A stretch of 64,000 nucleotides of DNA, taken from Kribbella soli (GTDB taxonomy: Bacteria; Actinomycetota; Actinomycetes; Propionibacteriales; Kribbellaceae). The notes under the pieces are model-generated. The model made no database searches, had not been told where the DNA came from, and worked only from the letters and a program-made list of their open reading frames with translations. Positions 58,321 through 64,000 of this stretch are shown piece by piece. The stretch lies in the NCBI RefSeq assembly GCF_004331345.1, contig NZ_SJJZ01000004.1:248001-312000 (forward strand). Reading direction: 5' to 3'. The translations under genes and the position numbers were made by a program. Positions within the stretch are counted from its first letter, which is position 1. Each line of letters starts with the position of its first letter.

Positions 58321-59378
58321 CGCCGGACGGAGCGCACCGCTCGGATGCCCTGTACGGCAAGAGTGGTGAGGGTTACGCCTAGGACCGCGCCCGCCGCGAC
58401 CGCAACGGTGTCTGCCTTGCGCTCCGGGATCGGGACGACCTTGTAGCGCTTGCCGGGCGGCCCGAGCAGCAGCGGCTCGACCTCGGCAGGCCCCGACGGG
58501 AGCTCAGAGGGCTCAGCGGGCTCAGCGGCCTTGGCGTCGAGCGTCGCCTCCTTCGTCCAGGCCGCGACCAGCATGATCACCCGAGTCATCAGGTAGATCC
58601 ACACCAGCAGCGCGAGCGGCAACGCCAACGCGCCGTACGCCGCGTTGGCGCCGATCACGTGGTCCACGTAGAGGTTGCCGAGCCGCTGGGCGAAATAGAA
58701 CACGATGCCGCCGGCGAGCGCGGCGATCAGCGACACCTTGCGGGGCAGGAGGATGCGCGGCAGGGCCGTCTGCAGGTACAGGAACAGCACGGCGCCGGCG
58801 GCGACCCCGATCACCACGCTGATCAGGGCGAGCCCCCAGTGCGCCAGCCAGGTGCCGTCGAGGTCGGCCCAGTTGACGACCCGTTCGGACAGACCGGTCA
58901 GAACCGACGACGCGCCGGTAGCGATCACCCCGATCAGACCGAGACCGACGAGTGCGCCGAGGTCCACGCCCTTCAGCTTGATCGCGTTGCCCGGTTCGTC
59001 GTCCAGCTCGTGCATGGAGCGGATCGAGGCGCGCAGCGAGTCGATCCAGCCGAGGCCGGTGAACAGCAGCGAGATTCCGGAGACCAGACCGATGGTCCCG
59101 GCGTGCGCGATCAGTGCGTCGATGTCGATCCGGTCGCCGATACCGGGCAGGTTCTGCTTCAAGGCGTCCTTCAACGCCTCGATCGCGTCGTCACCCAGCA
59201 GCGACCCGATGATCGCCGCGGCCAGCACGATCAGCGGGAACAGCGACAGGAACCCGAAGAAGCTCGTCGCCCCGGCCAGCCGGTTGCCGCGACGGTCGCC
59301 GTACCGCTTCCACGCCCGCCACAACTGCGTCCGCTGGAACCGCGCCCAGACCGCCTTACCCCGCTGGATGACGCTCAT
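58314..59378 (-). CDS. YihY/virulence-factor BrkB-family membrane protein
   Basis: A 354-residue protein with six membrane helices. The N-terminal RAWKRYGDRRGNRLAGATSFFGFLSLFPLIVL is the family's opening segment. The C-terminal 90 residues are hydrophilic, with EPAEPSELPSGPAEVEP, and end near another hydrophobic stretch. The function is unsettled. It is the last gene of a trpS-ligT-yihY run, 28 bases after the ligase-like gene. Confidence 0.88.
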   Translation of the reverse strand: MSVIQRGKAVWARFQRTQLWRAWKRYGDRRGNRLAGATSFFGFLSLFPLIVLAAAIIGSLLGDDAIEALKDALKQNLPGIGDRIDIDALIAHAGTIGLVSGISLLFTGLGWIDSLRASIRSMHELDDEPGNAIKLKGVDLGALVGLGLIGVIATGASSVLTGLSERVVNWADLDGTWLAHWGLALISVVIGVAAGAVLFLYLQTALPRILLPRKVSLIAALAGGIVFYFAQRLGNLYVDHVIGANAAYGALALPLALLVWIYLMTRVIMLVAAWTKEATLDAKAAEPAEPSELPSGPAEVEPLLLGPPGKRYKVVPIPERKADTVAVAAGAVLGVTLTTLAVQGIRAVRSVRRQ

Positions 59379-59406
59379 TTATCTCCTGTACCCCGAGGAC
59401 CGAGGC

Positions 59407-59919
59407 TCAGCCTGCCAGCGGGAAGGAGCGCTGGGGGCGCCACACGCCGTCGGCGCCGTGTTCGTAGCGGCTGAAGTGCTCCACGTCGAACGCGCAGTCG
59501 TACTCCGACAGGGCGTCGTACGCGCGGTCGAGCGCGTCCTTGTCCAGGTCGTGCGCGACCGTGACGTGCGGGTGGTACGGGAACTTCAGGTCGACCTTCA
59601 GCGGGCCGGAGCGGACCTGCGACTGCAGCACCTCGCACGACGAGATGCCCTCGGCCAGCGGCACGAACACCACCGGCGAGATCGGCCGGAAGGTCGCCGT
59701 ACCGCGCAGCCTTATCCGGAACCGCGGGAACCGGGCCGCGACCGCGAGCAGGTGCTCGTCGATCTTCGCCAGGTCGTCGGCCTCGATCTCGGTCGGGGGC
59801 AGCAACGTGACATGGGTCGGGATCGACGCGGCCATCGGATCACCGAAGTCGGCACGGTACTTCTGCAACTCCGTGCCGTACGGCTCCGCGATCGGGATCG
59901 CGACACCGATCGTGGTCAT
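59407..59919 (-). CDS. 2'-5' RNA ligase / 2H phosphoesterase family protein
   Basis: A 170-residue 2H-fold protein with both catalytic motifs: THVTLLPP near residue 35 and HPHVTVAHD near 116. Members act on cyclic phosphates or 2'-5' RNA links. It is eight bases after trpS, so it is co-transcribed, but the biological link is unknown. Confidence 0.85.
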   Translation of the reverse strand: MTTIGVAIPIAEPYGTELQKYRADFGDPMAASIPTHVTLLPPTEIEADDLAKIDEHLLAVAARFPRFRIRLRGTATFRPISPVVFVPLAEGISSCEVLQSQVRSGPLKVDLKFPYHPHVTVAHDLDKDALDRAYDALSEYDCAFDVEHFSRYEHGADGVWRPQRSFPLAG

Positions 59920-59927
59920 CGGCGGCC

Positions 59928-61043
<1,116 letters not shown>

Positions 61044-61064
61044 TCATATCTCAAAGACTATGTG

Positions 61065-61478
61065 TCACCAGGACCAGCCTCGGGCGGCCAGTTCCTGCTC
61101 CTCCTGCCAGCGTTTCTCCTCCGAGCGTTTCTGCTCGGCCTCCCCCGGGCAGCCGGCCAGCCGGCAGGCCTCGTCGAGGAGGTCGTCGTACGCCGCCTCG
61201 AGGGCCATCAGGCGATGCGCGCGAGCGTAGACGTGGGGCGTGGACTCGATCCGCCGGATCTTGCCGGCCAGATGCCCCAGGCGGGTCTGCAGCCAGAGCG
61301 TGTCGAACGGGTCCGGGTCCGGGACCGGATGCCGGTGCAGCCGGTCCGCCATCCGCGCCGTACGGCTCTGGAGGCCACGCCGCCACCGTGACGGCGGCGG
61401 GTTCGGCAGCAGCAGGCTCAGCAGGACGCACAGCATCAAGAACAGGACCAACGCTGCCAGCCATGCCATCGCTCTCAC
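61065..61478 (-). CDS. Small membrane-anchored protein of unknown function
   Basis: Up to 137 residues: one N-terminal membrane helix (LAALVLFLMLCVLLSLLL), then a basic, helical cytoplasmic part ending in a coiled, charged segment (EAEQKRSEEKRWQEEQELAA). An in-frame ATG three codons in is an alternative start. I do not recognise the family. It is 75 bases upstream of trpS on the same strand. Confidence 0.65.
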   Translation of the reverse strand: MRAMAWLAALVLFLMLCVLLSLLLPNPPPSRWRRGLQSRTARMADRLHRHPVPDPDPFDTLWLQTRLGHLAGKIRRIESTPHVYARAHRLMALEAAYDDLLDEACRLAGCPGEAEQKRSEEKRWQEEQELAARGWSW

Positions 61479-61526
61479 TCCCCACTCAGAGCGTACGGCG
61501 AACCAGCCGCCTCAGGCGATGGTGTT

Positions 61527-62534
61527 TTACCCGTTCGTCGCCGGATTCCCGTCGACCGCGGCCGCCAGCTTCGGGACCAGCTCGTCGAGCACGATCGGCA
61601 GGCTGAGCACGGACACGAAGCTGGTCGCGCCGTACAGCTGGTCGTCGTAGTTCTCCTCGACGAACACGTCCCGCCCCTCGGTCCGCACCTTGAGGTTCTT
61701 GTAGAGCGGGTCCGCCTTCAGCTTCGCCGTACCGCCCTTGGTCGGGAACCAGACCAGCGCCTGCTGATCGAGCAGCGAGATCCGCTCCGCGCTGATGTTC
61801 GCGCCGAACTTGTCGCCGATCGCCTTGTCCAGCCCGGACGGCAGCACGAACCCGAAGTCGGTCAGCAGCCGCGACCGCGGATCCTGCGTGCCGTAGATGA
61901 AGTAGCCCTCGTACGGCGAGGCCATCAACGCCGTCTTGTCCTTGAACCCGGGATGCTGTGCGCGCACCTCGGAGAACCGCGTCTCGATCCCCTTCACGAG
62001 CTCGTCGGCCTGTGCCGGCTTCCCCACCGCCTGCCCGACGGTCCGCGCCACGACTTGCCAGGACACGCCGTAGTCCGGTACGCCGGCCGGCTGCGCGACC
62101 GTCGGCGCGATCGCGGTCAGCTTCTGGTAGTCGTCCGCAGTGATCCCGGCGTACAGCCCGATGATCAGATCCGGCTGCAGCGCCGCGATCTTCTCGAACT
62201 GCAGGCCGTCCTTGTCGCTCAGCACCTGCGGTACGGCGCCGTCGCCGAGTTTCGCCTTCGCCCACGGGAACAACGCGCCCGGCTTCTCCCCGAACCACTC
62301 GGTCGTCGCCACCGGTACGACGCCGAGCGCGAGCAGCGCGTCCTGCTCGACCAGACCGACCGTCACGACCCGCTGAGGGGCCTGCTTGACGACAGTGTCG
62401 CCGTACTTGTTCTTGATCGTCACCGGGAAGGCGCCGCCCTGCTCACTCGCTGCCTGGGGGGCTTCGTCGTTCCCGCCTCCGCACCCGGTCAGGGCGAGCA
62501 GGAGTACGGCCAGGAACACCAGCAGGCGGCGCAT
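61527..62534 (-). CDS. Fe-siderophore-binding lipoprotein
   Basis: A 335-residue periplasmic-type binding protein of the FepB/FecB class. The lipobox is LALTGCGG, with the lipid on Cys 18. The fold has PQRVVTVGLVEQDALLALGVVPVATTEW and LQPDLIIGLYAGITADDY, typical of the class III SBP. An IdeR/DtxR box lies just upstream, so it is induced in low iron. No permease or ATPase gene is adjacent, so it must use a transporter encoded elsewhere. Confidence 0.92.
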   Translation of the reverse strand: MRRLLVFLAVLLLALTGCGGGNDEAPQAASEQGGAFPVTIKNKYGDTVVKQAPQRVVTVGLVEQDALLALGVVPVATTEWFGEKPGALFPWAKAKLGDGAVPQVLSDKDGLQFEKIAALQPDLIIGLYAGITADDYQKLTAIAPTVAQPAGVPDYGVSWQVVARTVGQAVGKPAQADELVKGIETRFSEVRAQHPGFKDKTALMASPYEGYFIYGTQDPRSRLLTDFGFVLPSGLDKAIGDKFGANISAERISLLDQQALVWFPTKGGTAKLKADPLYKNLKVRTEGRDVFVEENYDDQLYGATSFVSVLSLPIVLDELVPKLAAAVDGNPATNG

Positions 62535-62555
62535 GGAGACCTCACAGGGACTAGG

Positions 62556-62574
62556 TTAGGTTGCCCTAACCTAA
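62556..62574. promoter_or_regulatory. IdeR/DtxR iron box
   Basis: TTAGGTTGCCCTAACCTAA, an 8+3+8 inverted repeat that matches the known IdeR/DtxR consensus (TTAGGTTAGSCTAACCTAA) except near the centre. It lies 22 bases before the siderophore-binding lipoprotein ATG. An extra TAGG copy on the left (62552-62555) extends the repeat. Confidence 0.9.
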
Positions 62575-62582
62575 CCCAGTCC

Positions 62583-63929
62583 TCAGTCCCGGTGGTACTT
62601 CGTGACCGCGTTGTCCTGTTTGAGCTTGTCGGCCGCGGCCTGGATCCGCGCGGTCCACTCGGACTGCTGCAAACCACCGGCCATGAACTGCCCGGTGGCC
62701 GCTGCGGCCGCGATCGCGAACTCGGGGTACCAGTCGTCGAAGTACCACGTGATGAGCTGATCGCCGGCCGAGGCGAGCAGGTCGCGGGCCGAGCTGAGCG
62801 CAGTACTCATCTCCAGCCCATCGGCCGCCCCGCGGACGATGGTGAGCTGACTCGACTCCGACGTGACCTGCGCCGCGACGTCCGCCGACAGCATCGCCCG
62901 CAGGTACTCGAGCCCGCCGGCCTTGTTCTTCGCCTTGTCCGGCACGAGGACCGGCGCGGTCGCCGCGACATGGAGCCCACTGGCGAGCGCGGGCGACGTG
63001 TCCAGCGGCGGTACGGCGAACATCGTCAGCGCGAAGTCCTGCGGGACCAGGCCCTTCATCTCGTTCTCGAGCCAGTTGCCGCACGGCAGCATCCCGACCT
63101 TGGCGGCGAGGAGGCGTTTCTGCGACCCGATGTGGTCGTAGTCCGCGGTCCCCGCGGCGAGCAGCCCGCGCTTGGTCAGCTCACCGACCGCGTTGATCGC
63201 CTTGGTGACGCTCTCGTCCTTCCAGGCGCCGTCGTCGAGGTTGTCGATCCGCTTCACCACGTCCGGGCCGCCGGTCTTGGCGGCGAGCGTCAGCACCAGT
63301 TCCAGCAGGTAGTACGGATGCGTGCCGGCGTACATGAACGGGCCGAGACCGGCCGCCTTCATATCGGTGCCGAGGGCAAGCAGATCGGTCCAGGTGCGCG
63401 GCACCTCCCAGCCGTTGCGCTGGAACAGGCTGGCCGAGTACCAGATCCCGTAGACGCTCGCGATGTAGTTGACGGTGCGCTGCGCCCCGTCGTACCGGCC
63501 GAAGTTCAGCATGTCGGGCAGGAGCTGGTCCTTGACCGTCGCGGACTGGTTGTCCCAGGACGGTGCGTCCAGCAACTGCTGCAGGTCGGTCAGCTGATCT
63601 TCCTTGACCAGCCGGCCGAGCTTCAGCGCGTCGTCGCCGGTGCTGAGCACCAGGTCGGGCGGGTTGCCCGCGGCGAACCGGGGCAGCAACTGGTCGGACA
63701 GTTGCGGTGTCACCTTCGGCGTGACGACGGCGGCCGCATACTTCTTCCGGTACGCCGCCGCCGCGAATCCGCCGTACTCGTCACTGATGACCAGGTCGAC
63801 CGGAGCGGTCCCGTCCACGGTGAACGGGTTCTCCTTCGACACCGGCGGGGCGACCGGGTCGCCGGTGCAGCCACTCAGGACCGCACCGGCCAACGCGCCC
63901 TGCAACAAAGTCCGCCGTCTCAGCATCAC
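62583..63929 (-). CDS. ngcE: NgcE-like amino-sugar-binding lipoprotein
   Basis: A 448-residue solute-binding protein. RRRTLLQGALAGAVLSGCTG is a Tat-like lipoprotein signal, with the lipid on Cys near 21. Segments such as RFAAGNPPDLVLS, LLDAPSWDNQ, YGIWYSASLFQRNGW and KAGGLEYLRAMLSA recall NgcE, the N-acetylglucosamine/chitobiose-binding protein of streptomycetes (from memory). GTG 63929 or ATG 63926 starts it. A permease gene ends ten bases upstream. The ligand is inferred. Confidence 0.85.
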   Translation of the reverse strand: MMLRRRTLLQGALAGAVLSGCTGDPVAPPVSKENPFTVDGTAPVDLVISDEYGGFAAAAYRKKYAAAVVTPKVTPQLSDQLLPRFAAGNPPDLVLSTGDDALKLGRLVKEDQLTDLQQLLDAPSWDNQSATVKDQLLPDMLNFGRYDGAQRTVNYIASVYGIWYSASLFQRNGWEVPRTWTDLLALGTDMKAAGLGPFMYAGTHPYYLLELVLTLAAKTGGPDVVKRIDNLDDGAWKDESVTKAINAVGELTKRGLLAAGTADYDHIGSQKRLLAAKVGMLPCGNWLENEMKGLVPQDFALTMFAVPPLDTSPALASGLHVAATAPVLVPDKAKNKAGGLEYLRAMLSADVAAQVTSESSQLTIVRGAADGLEMSTALSSARDLLASAGDQLITWYFDDWYPEFAIAAAAATGQFMAGGLQQSEWTARIQAAADKLKQDNAVTKYHRD

Positions 63930-63938
63930 CGCAGGCTA

Positions 63939-64000
63939 TTACTTCACGCCTCCGGCGGTCACGGAGACCTGCAGCTGACGCTGGAAGATGATGTAGACGA
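63939..64000 (-). CDS. ABC sugar permease, C-terminus only (cut by window edge)
   Basis: The last ~19 codons read VYIIFQRQLQVSVTAGGVK then TAA. This ending is the standard C-terminus of a CUT1 second permease (YxxxQRQ...GAVK-like). It runs off the right edge; the order (permease before the binding protein on the minus strand) means the binding protein is last in the operon, the reverse of the polyol operon. Confidence 0.8.
   Translation of the reverse strand, partial: VYIIFQRQLQVSVTAGGVK

Overview
The window is 64 kb of contiguous, high-GC actinobacterial chromosome. GTG and TTG starts are common, ATGA/GTGA gene overlaps are frequent, hairpin terminators lack U-tails, and there is an IdeR/DtxR iron box, lipoprotein and NgcE-type sugar uptake genes, and sdhCDAB. 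Codon choice and gene content look most like Kribbella or a close relative in Propionibacteriales; this is an impression and was not searched. I see no IS element, prophage, CRISPR array, tRNA or rRNA. It reads as ordinary chromosome with many transport and catabolic operons and their local regulators.

Layout. 0-11.7 kb: an atypical Ser/Thr kinase divergent from an ECF-like sigma factor, aminopeptidase N, a TetX-like FAD monooxygenase with its divergent TetR regulator and repeated operators, a LysR/TSUP exporter pair, an aldo-keto reductase, an ArsR-type regulator, and two DUF3592-like membrane proteins. 11.7-18.8 kb: a polyol operon (binding protein, two permeases, mannitol-type dehydrogenase, xylulokinase) divergent from a SorC/DeoR regulator, with two near-identical 12-bp palindromes as probable operators. 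18.8-21.4 kb: small kinases and a lipoprotein. 21.9-28.8 kb: a nucleoside uptake and salvage operon (BMP lipoprotein, double ABC ATPase, two permeases, cytidine deaminase, thymidine phosphorylase). 29-35.5 kb: an M20 amidohydrolase, a stand-alone acyl-CoA mutase large subunit, and a secreted M14 carboxypeptidase. 35.6-42.6 kb: a frameshifted small membrane gene, two GT4 glycosyltransferases, a metallo-beta-lactamase-fold protein with a zinc ribbon, and sdhCDAB. 42.7-49.3 kb: a BNR-like membrane protein, DUF2000, an M55 D-aminopeptidase facing an AraC regulator, and a large LuxR (LAL) regulator. 49.5-56.1 kb: a gamma-glutamylation (polyamine/GABA-like) catabolic cluster with its own permease and FadR-type regulator. 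56.2-64 kb: a secreted M43 protease, a DD-carboxypeptidase, yihY-ligT-trpS, an IdeR-boxed siderophore-binding lipoprotein, and the start of an ngc-type amino-sugar ABC operon that runs off the right edge.

The least explained structure lies in three gene-free stretches (21.4-21.9, 30.3-30.7 and 43.8-44.2 kb), each at a tail-to-tail gene junction. They are built from three short repeat modules (A, B, C) in pairwise combination: A in the first and third, B in the first and second, C in the second and third. Modules A and B can fold into strong hairpins. I do not recognise this family, and it is my main candidate for something undescribed.
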